64,000 nt of DNA from Jiella pelagia (lineage in GTDB: Bacteria; Pseudomonadota; Alphaproteobacteria; Rhizobiales; Rhizobiaceae). A model generated the notes under the pieces. It saw only the letters and a program-made list of their open reading frames with translations, ran no database searches and was not told the origin of the DNA. Where the stretch lies: the NCBI RefSeq assembly GCF_026898155.1, contig NZ_CP114029.1, positions 5,188,001 to 5,252,000 of the forward strand. The letters run 5' to 3'. Below are positions 16,967-28,266 of this stretch, in pieces; position 1 is the stretch's first letter, and each line of letters begins with the position of its first letter. A program made the position numbers and the translations under genes.

Positions 16967-18421
16967 ATGTCCCAATGGGTCGTCCTCGTCGGCCGCCTGG
17001 CCGATCTCGACAATAGCGCCACCCCGCACAAGATGATGACCAGCCGGGACTATCTCGCCCGTCCGGCGTTGTTTCGCGGCCAGCGGCCGAAGATCATCAA
17101 TCTTTCGCGCACCTACGCCTATCAGAGCCGCGGCTACTATGCCTCGCTGCTCGCTGAGGCGAGGGGTCACCGGATCATCCCGTCGGTCGAGACGATGATC
17201 GACCTGTCGGAAAAGAAGCTCTACGAGAACGCCCTGCCGGAGCTCGATTCCGTCCTTCGCAAGGCCTGCGACAAGGGCGAGGCGCCGGTCTCGCCGATCC
17301 GCATCTATTTCGGCTATTCGAGCGATCACCGGCTGGAGCGCTTCGCCAAGCTGGTGTTCGACTGGTTCCGTGCCCCGGCCCTCGACATTCATCTCGAGCC
17401 GAACGCTGCGACGACGACGATCCGCCGGATCGGCTTTTCAACGCTGGGGAAGCTCGATGAGACCGAGATGTCGCGCCTCTATGCCGCGATGGAGCGCTAT
17501 ACCGGCCGCGAATGGCGGGCGGCCAAGACCAAGACGCCGGCGAAATACACCTTCGCCACCCTCTACGACCCGCGTGAGGAACTGCCGCCGTCTTCCGTCG
17601 ACACGCTGAAGCATTGGGCGCGCGTCGCGGCGCGGCTCGGGGTCGACGTCGAGCCGATCACCCGCAAGGACCTGCCGCGGCTGGCCAATTTCGATGCCCT
17701 TTTCATCCGTGAGACGACGTCGATCTCCAACCATACCTACCGCTTCGCAAGGCGGGCGATGCAGGAGGGCATGCCGGTCATCGATGACCCGATCTCGATG
17801 ATACGCTGCACCAACAAGGTCTATCTGAACGAGCTGATGGCGGCGAACGCCGTCGCATGTCCGCCGAGCCTGATGATCGCCGGCCGCGAGGACTTCAAGC
17901 GCGCCGCCGACGAACTCGGCTTTCCGATGGTGCTGAAGATCCCCGACGGCTCGTTCTCGCGCGGGGTCAAGAAGGTCGACGATTTCGCCGGGTTGGAGAA
18001 GCTCGCGGGAGCCTGGCTGGAGGACAGCGATCTCCTGATCGCCCAAAAATTCATGCCGACGAAATTCGACTGGCGGATCGGCGTGCTCGGCGGCGAGCCG
18101 CTCTTTTCCGTCCAGTATCTGATGGCCAAGAGCCACTGGCAGATCATCAATCACGAGACCGGCGGGCGGCCGATGGAAGGGGGCTTCAAGTCCTTCTCCC
18201 TCGGCGAGACCCCGCCGCACGTGCTCGACGCCGGGCTGAGGGCCGCCCGCTGTATCGGCGACGGGCTCTACGGCGTCGATCTGAAGGAGACCGACGACGG
18301 CGTCTTTGTCATCGAGGTCAACGACAATCCCAACCTCGAACACGGCGTCGAGGATTCCATCGAGAAGGACGAGGTCTGGACCCGGCTGACGCGCTGGTTC
18401 GTCGACCGGATCGTGCGCTGA
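16967..18421 (+). CDS. RimK-type ATP-grasp ligase with N-terminal RLAN domain
   Basis: A 484-residue protein. Residues 1-190 match the RimK-like ATP-grasp N-terminal (RLAN) domain (GRLADLDNS, RTYAYQSRGYYASLLAEARGH). Residues 215-484 are an ATP-grasp ligase with FPMVLKIPDGSFSRGV (ATP-binding Lys), DWRIGVLGGEPLF and the Mg-binding E-x-N in VIEVNDNPNLEHG. ATP-grasp enzymes of this branch join amino acids to a carboxylate through an acyl-phosphate. It lies 9 bp after the GNAT/C39 gene. Addition of amino acids to a peptide or small molecule, with the partner trimming or acetylating it, is inference. Confidence 0.9.
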   Translation: MSQWVVLVGRLADLDNSATPHKMMTSRDYLARPALFRGQRPKIINLSRTYAYQSRGYYASLLAEARGHRIIPSVETMIDLSEKKLYENALPELDSVLRKACDKGEAPVSPIRIYFGYSSDHRLERFAKLVFDWFRAPALDIHLEPNAATTTIRRIGFSTLGKLDETEMSRLYAAMERYTGREWRAAKTKTPAKYTFATLYDPREELPPSSVDTLKHWARVAARLGVDVEPITRKDLPRLANFDALFIRETTSISNHTYRFARRAMQEGMPVIDDPISMIRCTNKVYLNELMAANAVACPPSLMIAGREDFKRAADELGFPMVLKIPDGSFSRGVKKVDDFAGLEKLAGAWLEDSDLLIAQKFMPTKFDWRIGVLGGEPLFSVQYLMAKSHWQIINHETGGRPMEGGFKSFSLGETPPHVLDAGLRAARCIGDGLYGVDLKETDDGVFVIEVNDNPNLEHGVEDSIEKDEVWTRLTRWFVDRIVR

Positions 18422-18463
18422 GAGTTCTGCCAGCTTCCGGCGGTGCGTCGCGCCGCCCCGGTG

Positions 18464-20149
18464 CTATCCGCCACGCACGTGGTCGCACTGGCCGCGTGCG
18501 CCGACGCTCGATGCCGAAAATCCGGGGCCGAAGGCCCAATTCGCCGCCCGCGATCCTGCATAGGCGCTGAGGTTCCACAATCCGCCCAGAAGCTGCGCAC
18601 AGGGTGGATTGCTGAGTTGGCCGCGTCCTTCGGCGCTGTCCGACCAGCCGGAGGCCGAAGTGATCGCCAGGTCGCTTCCCCAGGTCCAGAGGCATCCCGT
18701 CGCCTGCACGATCCCCCAGATCGAGGTGAATTTCCGATCGGGGTTGATCGAGCCAGTGTTCGTCGTTCCAAGGCCGGTGGTGACGGGATCGTTCCCGCGG
18801 GAGGCCGCTTCCGACGTTCCGAAGGCGGCGACGACATAGTCTGCATAGGTGGGCAGCCTCTTGCCCACGCAGGCCAGTAGCTCGGCGGCCTCGAACCAGG
18901 TGAACGAACCGTAGGTGGTCGTGCCGTTGCCGCCGAACATCGCAGGGACTTTGGGCGGGCTGGAGCCGTCGGCGATCGTTGCGCCATGGCGAGACGAGCC
19001 GTCGACGTCGACATTGGTGCCGGTCAGATAGATGTCGCACCAGAAGCGACCGGCCACCAGCGCCATGCCGCGCGGGTCCTGGCAGGCCGGGCGCCATCTC
19101 AGATCCCAGAGGCTGTGCGGATTGATCTGCGCGGTGCCGTCCCCGCCCGTGTTGTAGCCCGTCGCATTGCCGCCGGCGGCATAATGGAAGCCGCCGATCT
19201 TGCGGCTGTTTGCGGTCGTATAGCCCGTGGGGGCCAGGGGGCTCGCATCCGCCCGCACCGAACCGTCGGAACAGGCATAGACAGCGTAATCTGTTCCCAC
19301 TGTCAGCGTGGGCATCGCAACCGGGGTTGGAGCGGCAAACGGGTGGAGGATGCCCGCCACCTCGACGACGGTTCCGGCCTTCAGCTCCAGCGTGCCGTGG
19401 CCGGTCCGCGTGAAGGCGACGCTGGCGTCATCGGCCTTGCCGAACCGGCCGGCGGCGAGATCGCCAAGCGATCCGTTTTGAGGGAAGCTCACCCGGCCGG
19501 TCGTCCGGTCGATCGCCATCGCGTCGTGAAAGGCGGCCCCGTCCGGCGAGACCTTGATGCGAAAATCCTCGTCGCCATAGAGCCCCAAGAGAGCGCGCGT
19601 CGACCAGCCGCTCTGGAAATTGAGCCCCGCATCCTTCACCGCGGTCTCTTTGTTGAAGGTCGCGAGGATGCTGCCGTCGCCGCTGCCCGAAACGTCGTCG
19701 TGGCTGACGAGGAGAGCAGAGGTCTTCATCGCGACCCGGTTGTGATCATCGGCCGTCGTGTTGATCCCGAGACGGGAGAGAGCGCCGCCGGCGATAGCCT
19801 CCGGCCCGAGCGTCGCCGGCACCCAGCTCTCGCCGTCATGGAGAAGAAGGGCCGTTTCGGCGACGCACCAGGCGCGCCATCCCGGCTGCGGGTCGAGGAA
19901 CATCCAGGCGCCGTCCTGCCAGACCGCGACGGTATCGCCCCGTCCGGCCCATCCGCCCGAGGCACCCGCCGCAACGATGTGCCGGTCGCCGGCGGCCGGT
20001 TCTGCCGGCGGCTCGGTGCGGTCGCGGTCAAAGACGGTCAGATGGACGAGTGCGTCGAGCCGGACCAGCGCCTCGTTGTGGGTGACGTGCTTCTGGGCCT
20101 GGTCGGCGAGAATGTAGGGAAGGGCGAGGCGGTCTGTGGTGTCGGGCAT
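18464..20149 (-). CDS. DUF2793 protein with Mtd-like C-type lectin C-terminus (phage tail-fibre/DGR target type)
   Basis: A 561-residue protein. The N-terminus (LPYILADQAQKHVTHNEAL) is the DUF2793 signature found in phage and gene-transfer-agent tail proteins. Residues 180-330 resemble tail-fibre beta-structure. The C-terminal 220 residues have the formylglycine-enzyme/C-type-lectin fold of the Bordetella phage receptor-binding protein Mtd. They end with AGSRAANW, GPGFS, GARGQCDH, matching the closing block of DGR variable proteins. It is alone: no capsid, terminase, integrase or reverse transcriptase lies nearby, so it is a prophage/GTA remnant, a distal retroelement target, or a domesticated receptor protein. 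No signal peptide is seen. Confidence 0.8.
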   Translation of the reverse strand: MPDTTDRLALPYILADQAQKHVTHNEALVRLDALVHLTVFDRDRTEPPAEPAAGDRHIVAAGASGGWAGRGDTVAVWQDGAWMFLDPQPGWRAWCVAETALLLHDGESWVPATLGPEAIAGGALSRLGINTTADDHNRVAMKTSALLVSHDDVSGSGDGSILATFNKETAVKDAGLNFQSGWSTRALLGLYGDEDFRIKVSPDGAAFHDAMAIDRTTGRVSFPQNGSLGDLAAGRFGKADDASVAFTRTGHGTLELKAGTVVEVAGILHPFAAPTPVAMPTLTVGTDYAVYACSDGSVRADASPLAPTGYTTANSRKIGGFHYAAGGNATGYNTGGDGTAQINPHSLWDLRWRPACQDPRGMALVAGRFWCDIYLTGTNVDVDGSSRHGATIADGSSPPKVPAMFGGNGTTTYGSFTWFEAAELLACVGKRLPTYADYVVAAFGTSEAASRGNDPVTTGLGTTNTGSINPDRKFTSIWGIVQATGCLWTWGSDLAITSASGWSDSAEGRGQLSNPPCAQLLGGLWNLSAYAGSRAANWAFGPGFSASSVGARGQCDHVRGG

Positions 20150-20353
20150 GATCCGGATCCTTGTCGTCGTCCCGGCAAGGATCGGCCCGCTTGACGGACC
20201 CGAAGATAAGTTCTTCCGCCCGGTCTATGGGGAGATTCGTTTTCACAATATAAATCAGCTGGATATGACGGATTTTTCGTTCAGTCTATGAAGACGGATA
20301 TCTTCTTTTTCGCCGGCACGGGGCGGACAATTCCGGCTGGGGCGCTGCGCCGA

Positions 20354-21076
20354 TCAGCCGAGGAACGACCAGATCAGCGGCAGGAGGATCGCCGTCGCCA
20401 GCGCGTTCAGCCCCATGGCGAGGCCGGAAAACGCGCCCGCCACCTCGCTCTCCTGCAAGGCCCTCGCCGTGCCGATCCCGTGGGAGGCCGTGCCAAGGGC
20501 GAAGCCCCGCGCCGCCGGATCGCCGATCTTCATCCGGTCGAGCAGCAGCGGACCGAGCGAGCCGCCGAGAATGCCCGTGACGATGACGAAGACGGCGGTC
20601 AGCGAGGGCAGCCCGCCGAGCTTTTCGGCGATGCCCATGGCAACCGGCGCGGTCACCGATTTGGGCGCCAGAGACACGAGGCTGACGTGATCGAGCCCCA
20701 TCACGTAGCCGATGCCGAGCGCCGTCCCCATCGCCGTCAGCGAACCGAGGAGAAGGCTGACGATGAGCGCGAGCGCGCTGCGCCTGACCTTCTCGAACTG
20801 CCGGTAGAGCGGGATCGCCAGGGCGACGGTCGCCGGGCCGAGCAGGAAGTGGATGAACTGGGCGCCCTCGAAATAAGTCTGGTAGGTCGTGCCTGTGGCA
20901 ACGAGGATGGCGACGAGGCAGACCACCGACACAAGCACGGGGTTGAGCAGCGCCGGCCGGCCGGCCCGGCCATAGAGCCATTGCGCGGCCTGATAGACGA
21001 CGAGCGTCATGGTCAAGGCGAGCAGCGGGCTCGCGGCGAGATAGACCCAGATGTCGGACAGCGTCTCCGGCGTCAT
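20354..21076 (-). CDS. lrgB: LrgB/CidB family membrane protein
   Basis: A 240-residue polytopic membrane protein of the LrgB family, with about six to seven membrane spans. The family signature region LAPKSVTAPVAMGIAEKLGG is at about residue 138 and ASHGIGTARAL near residue 200. LrgAB/CidAB modulate murein hydrolase activity in Gram-positives; bacterial and plant relatives have also been linked to small carboxylate transport. It overlaps the upstream lrgA gene by the ATGA junction (21073-21076), so the two are co-translated. Confidence 0.92.
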   Translation of the reverse strand: MTPETLSDIWVYLAASPLLALTMTLVVYQAAQWLYGRAGRPALLNPVLVSVVCLVAILVATGTTYQTYFEGAQFIHFLLGPATVALAIPLYRQFEKVRRSALALIVSLLLGSLTAMGTALGIGYVMGLDHVSLVSLAPKSVTAPVAMGIAEKLGGLPSLTAVFVIVTGILGGSLGPLLLDRMKIGDPAARGFALGTASHGIGTARALQESEVAGAFSGLAMGLNALATAILLPLIWSFLG

Positions 21077-21462
21077 CCCTGGTCTCCCCTGGTTTCCGCA
21101 GGATTGGACCCCGGCCGCCTGCAGCGGCGGCCCGGCCCGAGGCGGTTCATGACAAAGGCCGTAACGGCGATCGTCACCAGGGTGGAGCCGACGAGCGCGG
21201 CGGCGACGGCGCCCGCCTCGTCCTTAAGCCGTGACGCATGCTGCAGGATTCCGACGCCGGCCGGCACGAAGAGCAGCGACAGATTGGACAGAAGCGCATC
21301 CCCGGCGGCGCCGATGTCCTTCGGCACGCCTTGGCGGATCACGAGACTGGCGAACAGGATCACCATGCCGATCACCGGCCCGGGGAGCGGCAGGCCGCTC
21401 GCCGCCGAAATGATCTCGCCGGCGAGTTGGCAGAGGAGGATGACGGTCAGTGCTTGCAGCAT
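21073..21462 (-). CDS. lrgA: LrgA/CidA family protein
   Basis: A small holin-like membrane protein of 129 residues. It starts MLQALTVILLCQLAGEI and contains the family block LPLPGPVIGMVILF and LLFVPAGVGIL, with about four membrane spans. The longer open frame beginning at 21630 adds an Arg-rich stretch without homology, so 21462 is preferred although its ribosome site (AAGGTC) is weak. It is the first gene of the lrgAB pair and diverges from the CPA1 antiporter across about 240 bp. Confidence 0.88.
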   Translation of the reverse strand: MLQALTVILLCQLAGEIISAASGLPLPGPVIGMVILFASLVIRQGVPKDIGAAGDALLSNLSLLFVPAGVGILQHASRLKDEAGAVAAALVGSTLVTIAVTAFVMNRLGPGRRCRRPGSNPAETRGDQG

Positions 21463-21705
21463 GGGGCGGACCTTGAGGAGAAGGCGGTTTGGTAGCGGGC
21501 TCCTGCACGGCGAGCCGGGCGCGGCAACGGCGAGCGCGCCGTGTCGGGCGACCTGCACTGGCCGATGCCGCGGGCGCACCGGGCGTAGCGAGGACTTGGA
21601 GTGTAGCCGGCGAAAAGGATTGCGTGCCATCCCTCATTGTCGCCGGGCCGCCGCCGTCAACATTGTTGCCAGCATGGACACATCCGGATCCACCATGAGC
21701 GCAAG

Positions 21706-22929
21706 ATGACGCCGGCTCTGACGATGATGATCGGAGGCGTGCTGGTGATCCTGGCCGTCTGGCTGCCGCTGTTTCTGCGCGGCATTCCGCTTTCACTGCC
21801 GATGATCGCCGTTGTCGTCGGCATCGCCTTGCCCTCCATGGGCGGCGACCGACCGTTCCTGCGCTACAGCGACGTGGTGGAAATCGTCACGCAGTTCGCC
21901 CTGATCGTCGGCGTGATCGGAGCTGGACTGAAGATCGATCGCCGCTTCACCTTTCACGGCTGGGCGAGCACCTGGCGCCTGCTTTTTGTGGTCATGCCTC
22001 TGTCGATCGTCGGGATAACATTTTCGGCCATGTGGCTGCTCGGCCTGTCGGCAGGCTTTGCAATCTTTCTCGCCAGCGCCCTTGCTCCGACCGACCCGGT
22101 CCTGGCGGCAAACGTCCAGACCGACGAGCCGGGCACGGGAGACGACGACGAAACCCGTTTCGCGCTGACCTCCGAGGCAGGACTGAATGACGGCCTTGCC
22201 TATCCCTTCGTGATTCTCGGCCTCGGCCTCGCCCTGGCGGCCGGAAGCTTCGATGCCGGCGATTGGACACGCTGGGTGGTCGTCAGCCTGTTCTGGAACG
22301 TCGCTGGCGGGGCATTGGTGGGGGCGCTTGTCGGCGGCGCCCTGGTAATGCTCAACAACCAGTTTCCCGAGCCGCGCAAGCTGCGCAGTTCCAACAGCGG
22401 AATTGCTGCCGTAGGGCTGGGTCTGCTCGCCTACAGCGCCGCCGAACTGGCTGGCGCCAACGGCTTCGTCGCGGTCTTCGCGGAGGCCGTCGCAATTCGC
22501 AACTTCATACCAAGCTACGCCTACAGCCGGCGTCTGAACCACGCTTCCGAAGAGTTCGAAAAGGTGCTGATGGTCATGATCCTGGCCGTGCTCGGCGCGG
22601 CGGTCTGGCAAGGCCTTCTGGCCGACATCGGCTGGCGCGAATGCCTCTTTGCCGCCATCGCTCTCCTTGTCGCCCGGCCGCTCGCCACCGTCGCCGGCTT
22701 CCTCGGCTCCCGCGAAAAAACAGCGACGCGCAGGGCCGTCGGATTCTTCGGCATCCGTGGCATCGCCTCGCTCTATTACGCCAGCCTCGCCGTACCTCAT
22801 CTCGCACCGGACGACGCCTCCTATCTGATCAGCGTGATCGGCCTGACGGTGCTGGCCTCGGTCTTCTTCTTCGGCACGACCGCTGACATCGCCGCAAAGA
22901 TCCTGCTTCGACCACCCGAAGAACGCTGA
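21706..22929 (+). CDS. cation:proton antiporter (CPA1 family)
   Basis: A 407-residue inner-membrane Na+/H+ or K+/H+ antiporter with roughly twelve hydrophobic segments. The core ion-binding helix reads SALAPTDPVLAANVQ (TDP motif, residues 125-133), followed by the second conserved helix SEAGLNDGLAYPF. Near the C-terminus AVGFFGIRGIASLYY is typical of the NhaP-like branch. The start is ATG 21706; the codons before it belong to a shadow frame. Which cation it exchanges cannot be decided from sequence. Confidence 0.9.
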   Translation: MTPALTMMIGGVLVILAVWLPLFLRGIPLSLPMIAVVVGIALPSMGGDRPFLRYSDVVEIVTQFALIVGVIGAGLKIDRRFTFHGWASTWRLLFVVMPLSIVGITFSAMWLLGLSAGFAIFLASALAPTDPVLAANVQTDEPGTGDDDETRFALTSEAGLNDGLAYPFVILGLGLALAAGSFDAGDWTRWVVVSLFWNVAGGALVGALVGGALVMLNNQFPEPRKLRSSNSGIAAVGLGLLAYSAAELAGANGFVAVFAEAVAIRNFIPSYAYSRRLNHASEEFEKVLMVMILAVLGAAVWQGLLADIGWRECLFAAIALLVARPLATVAGFLGSREKTATRRAVGFFGIRGIASLYYASLAVPHLAPDDASYLISVIGLTVLASVFFFGTTADIAAKILLRPPEER

Positions 22930-22997
22930 CAGAGAGGCCGGTGGCTCCGGCGACCCGGCCTATAGGACAACAAGCGCTTCCGCGCTAAGAGGGCGCC

Positions 22998-24953
22998 ATG
23001 CGCTTTCCACCCTCCTTCCTCGACGAGATCAGAGACCGGGTGCCGATTTCCGAGGTCATTGGCCGCCGGGTCACCTTCGACCGCAAGAAGTCGCAGCCCG
23101 GTCGCGGCGACTTCTGGGCCTGCTGCCCCTTCCATGGCGAGAAGACCCCGTCCTTCCACTGCGAGGATCGCAAGGGCCGCTATCACTGCTTCGGCTGCGG
23201 CGTGTCGGGCGATCACTTCCGCTTCCTCACCGAACTGGAAGGCCTCGCCTTTACCGAGGCGGTGGAGCGGCTGGCCGCCGAGGCGGGGCTTCAGATGCCC
23301 GAGCGCGACCCGCAGGCCGAGGCGCGCGAGGCGCGGCGCGGCACGCTCGTCGAGGCACTGGCCGAGGCCGCGAGCTTCTTTACCCAGCAGCTGCACGAAG
23401 CCGACGGCGCCAAGGCCAGGGCCTATCTGCGCGATCGCGGCATGACGCCGCGCACGCAAGCGGGCTTCGGCCTCGGCTTCGCACCCAATTCCCGCAACCG
23501 GCTGAAGGAGCATCTGGCGGCGAAGGGCTTCGGCCGGGAGGAAATCGAGGGCGCCGGTCTGGTCGTCCATGGCGAGGGGATCGCGGTTTCCTACGACCGC
23601 TTCCGCGACCGGATCATGTTTCCGATTCACGATGTCAACGAACGCGTCGTCGCCTTCGGCGGTCGGGCGATGGCGGCCGACGCCCAGGCGAAATATCTGA
23701 ATTCGCCGGAGACCGACGTTTTCCACAAGGGCGACATGCTGTTCAACCTCGCCAAGGCGCGGCGGGCGGCGCGCGAGGCCGGCACGGTCATCCTCGTCGA
23801 GGGCTATATGGACGTGATCATGCTCGCCCAGGCGGGCTTTGCCAACGCCGTGGCGCCGCTCGGCACAGCGATGACCGAGCGCCAGCTCGACCTTCTGTGG
23901 CGCGCTGCGGGTGAGCCGATCCTGTGCTTCGACGGCGATGCAGCGGGGTTGAAGGCCGCCATCCGCGCAGCCGAACTCGCTTTGCCGGCCCTGAAGCCGG
24001 GGCACTCGCTGCGATTTGCGCTTCTGCCGGAAGGCAAGGACCCCGACGATCTCGTCCGCGACGGCGGCCCGGACGCCTTCGCCGCAGTCATCTCCGCCGC
24101 AAGACCGCTTGCCGACGTGGTCTTCATGCGCGAGACGCAGGGCGGCAGCTTCGACACGCCCGAGCGCCGCGCCGAGCTGGAACACCGGCTCAAGGGTCTT
24201 TACCGCACCATCGGCGACGAGGCGGTGCGCCGGCACTATCTGGACGATCTCTCGGTTCGGCTTTCGAGCTTCTTCGGCACCGGCGCCTCGGCGGGCCGGC
24301 CCCAGCGCGGCGGCTGGCAGGACAGGGGCAATGCCCGCGGCGGCTATGGCCGGCGGGACGGCAAGCCCGGCAGGGGCCATCAGCCGGGCCGGGCGGCGAT
24401 ATCCGAACGGTTGGCGCGCTCGCGCCTCGCCTCGCCGGCGGGCGGTGCTGCGCCCTCCTTGCGCGAGATCGCCATCGTCGTCGGCTTCGTCAATCATCCG
24501 ATGCTGATGGAGGAGGAGTTCGAGGTTTTCGCCGGTCTCGATCTGGCGAAGGGCGACCTGTCGCGGCTGCGATCAGCGGTTCTCGACGCCCATGCGACCA
24601 ATCCGCCCAGGGACCGCGACGAACTTCTCGTCGAACTTCGGCGCCATGGCGCCGCCGGCCTGTTCGAAGGCTTCGAGGCCAAGCTCAAGGCGGTGCGGCT
24701 CTGGCCGGTGCTCGCCGATGCGGCCTTCGAGGACGCCCGGGAGGCGCTGCGCCAGATGCTCCATCTGCAGCACCGCTTCCTCGCCCTGAAGCGCGAATTG
24801 CAACTCGCGGAGGAAGCACTCGGTCGCGACCCGACCGAGGCCAGCTACGCCCATGTGATGGAAATCAAGGGCGAAATTGAGCGCGTCGATGGCACGGAAG
24901 CACTGATCGACGGCTTCGGCCTCTTGTCGGGACGGCCGATGAAGGCCATTTGA
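22998..24953 (+). CDS. dnaG: DNA primase
   Basis: DnaG makes RNA primers for replication. The 651-residue product has the zinc ribbon Cys43, His46, Cys64, Cys67 (CPFH to CFGC). The RNA polymerase core follows with EGYMDVIMLAQAGF and FDGDAAG (Toprim acidic residues). A Gly/Arg-rich linker lies at about residues 430-470. The C-terminal helicase-binding domain (LREIAIVVGFVNHP onward) completes the normal architecture. It is followed by rpoD in the order typical of alphaproteobacteria, with about 330 bp between. Confidence 0.97.
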   Translation: MRFPPSFLDEIRDRVPISEVIGRRVTFDRKKSQPGRGDFWACCPFHGEKTPSFHCEDRKGRYHCFGCGVSGDHFRFLTELEGLAFTEAVERLAAEAGLQMPERDPQAEAREARRGTLVEALAEAASFFTQQLHEADGAKARAYLRDRGMTPRTQAGFGLGFAPNSRNRLKEHLAAKGFGREEIEGAGLVVHGEGIAVSYDRFRDRIMFPIHDVNERVVAFGGRAMAADAQAKYLNSPETDVFHKGDMLFNLAKARRAAREAGTVILVEGYMDVIMLAQAGFANAVAPLGTAMTERQLDLLWRAAGEPILCFDGDAAGLKAAIRAAELALPALKPGHSLRFALLPEGKDPDDLVRDGGPDAFAAVISAARPLADVVFMRETQGGSFDTPERRAELEHRLKGLYRTIGDEAVRRHYLDDLSVRLSSFFGTGASAGRPQRGGWQDRGNARGGYGRRDGKPGRGHQPGRAAISERLARSRLASPAGGAAPSLREIAIVVGFVNHPMLMEEEFEVFAGLDLAKGDLSRLRSAVLDAHATNPPRDRDELLVELRRHGAAGLFEGFEAKLKAVRLWPVLADAAFEDAREALRQMLHLQHRFLALKRELQLAEEALGRDPTEASYAHVMEIKGEIERVDGTEALIDGFGLLSGRPMKAI

Positions 24954-25291
24954 GCACGACGTAAGGCAAGCCCTGACAGCGCGTCGAGATGGCGAACAGC
25001 AGCCGGATCACCCGAGGCCATTGCGCATAAATGCTTGACAGAACATATCAGTTCGGTCGAGACGGCAAACTATTCGAGTTGCCGGCTTGAAAGATTGCGG
25101 AATTGCGCCTTCTTAAAAGCGCCCTCCGGCAAAGCCCTAGGATGCGGACCGCCGACCGGCGGGCAGCTTATGGTTAAGCCGTCGTTAACGGCAAATGCCG
25201 CATATGGTGGCCCAGACGGCCGCAGCGTGGCGATCATCCCCGTCCTGCGGGGAGATCGCCCGACGGGTATGCGAACTGGAGAATGAAACGA
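24954..25291. other. intergenic region between dnaG and rpoD
   Basis: No gene is seen in these 338 bp. The tract is less GC-rich than its flanks, consistent with a promoter region. TTGACA at 25034-25039 and CTTGAAAG near 25087 are candidate housekeeping and heat-shock type -35 elements for rpoD. No -10 box can be assigned with confidence, and I saw no strong terminator for dnaG. Confidence 0.4.
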
Positions 25292-27295
<2,004 letters not shown>

Positions 27296-27323
27296 GACTG
27301 GCTGGAAAATTAAATCTCTCGTT

Positions 27324-27348
27324 GAAACCCGGACGCGTTCCGGGTTTC
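27324..27348 (+). terminator. hairpin after rpoD
   Basis: GAAACCCGGA (27324-27333) pairs perfectly with TCCGGGTTTC (27339-27348) around a CGCGT loop. There is no long T-run after it, but the position 29 bp past the rpoD stop supports termination. Confidence 0.65.
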
Positions 27349-27465
27349 ATGCGTTTCAGGGCTTGCTCCACTCGCCGTCGGCCCAATCGGCACGGCACCG
27401 ACCAGGTCGAGGTATGGTCCGACGCTCCAGATCCGTTCCGTGCCGATTCGTGCTAGGATGCTTCC

Positions 27466-28087
27466 ATGAGCGCGCTGAGAGAACATCACGAACAGCTTCC
27501 GCAGGATTTCGAGCGTCCGGTCCCCCATACCACGCAGGCAGCGGAGGGGCTGCTGCGGCGGCGATTTACCGTCGCCGATGTCGAGGCGATGGTGGCGGCT
27601 GGCATCATGGATCCGAAGGAGCGCGTCGAGCTGATCGGCGGGGAGCTGGTGCCGATGTCGGCCAAGGGAATTCGTCACGAACGGCTGAAGACCTTCGTCA
27701 TGATGCAGCTGGCGCGCAAGCTGCCCGAGCCGCTCGCCTTTACCCCAGAGACGACCTTTCGCCTCTCCGAGGATACGTTCGTCGAGCCGGACTTCGTCGT
27801 CTACGAGAATCCCGCCGCTCTCGATGGGCTGAATGGCCCCAGCTCTCTCCTTGCCATCGAAGTCGGCGATTCCAGCCTCGCCTATGACCGCGGTCGCAAG
27901 GCGTCGATCTATGCCGCGTTCGGCGTCCGGGAGGCTCTGGGTGATCGATGCCGTCAGGCTGGAGACCCGCGTGTTTCTGGAACCGGCGCCGCTCGGCTAC
28001 CGCCGCGTCGCTGATTTCCGCACCGAGGCGACGCTGACGCCCATAGCCGTCCCCAGCCTCGCCATCGCCCTTTCCGACTATCGCTGA
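27466..28087 (+). pseudogene. Uma2-family (DUF820) restriction-endonuclease-fold protein, frame broken at 27931-27937
   Basis: Uma2/DUF820 proteins carry a PD-(D/E)xK nuclease-like fold of uncertain role. The conserved core is visible: LIGGELVPM near residue 60, VEPDFVVYENP near residue 105 and LLAIEVGDSSLAYDRGRKASIYAAFGV near residues 125-155. The frame then fails at GAGGCTC. Reading GAGCTC gives VRELWVIDAVRLETRVFLEP, exactly the family continuation, and a stop at 28085-28087, for 206 residues. Two overlapping open frames therefore represent one gene. It lies alone after rpoD. Confidence 0.85.
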
Positions 28088-28266
28088 CGTCTCGACATAA
28101 GCGCGCCGTGGTCGATCTTCATGACGAACCGCCAGCGGGCGGCTGCGGCGCCATTGCCCGCCACCGATTCGCGTGGCACGGGAGCCTGACGGACGCCACG
28201 ATGGTGGCCCCGCCACGACACCGGGCTTCTGCAGAAACGCGCCCGTGGCACCAATCAGGAGATCCG

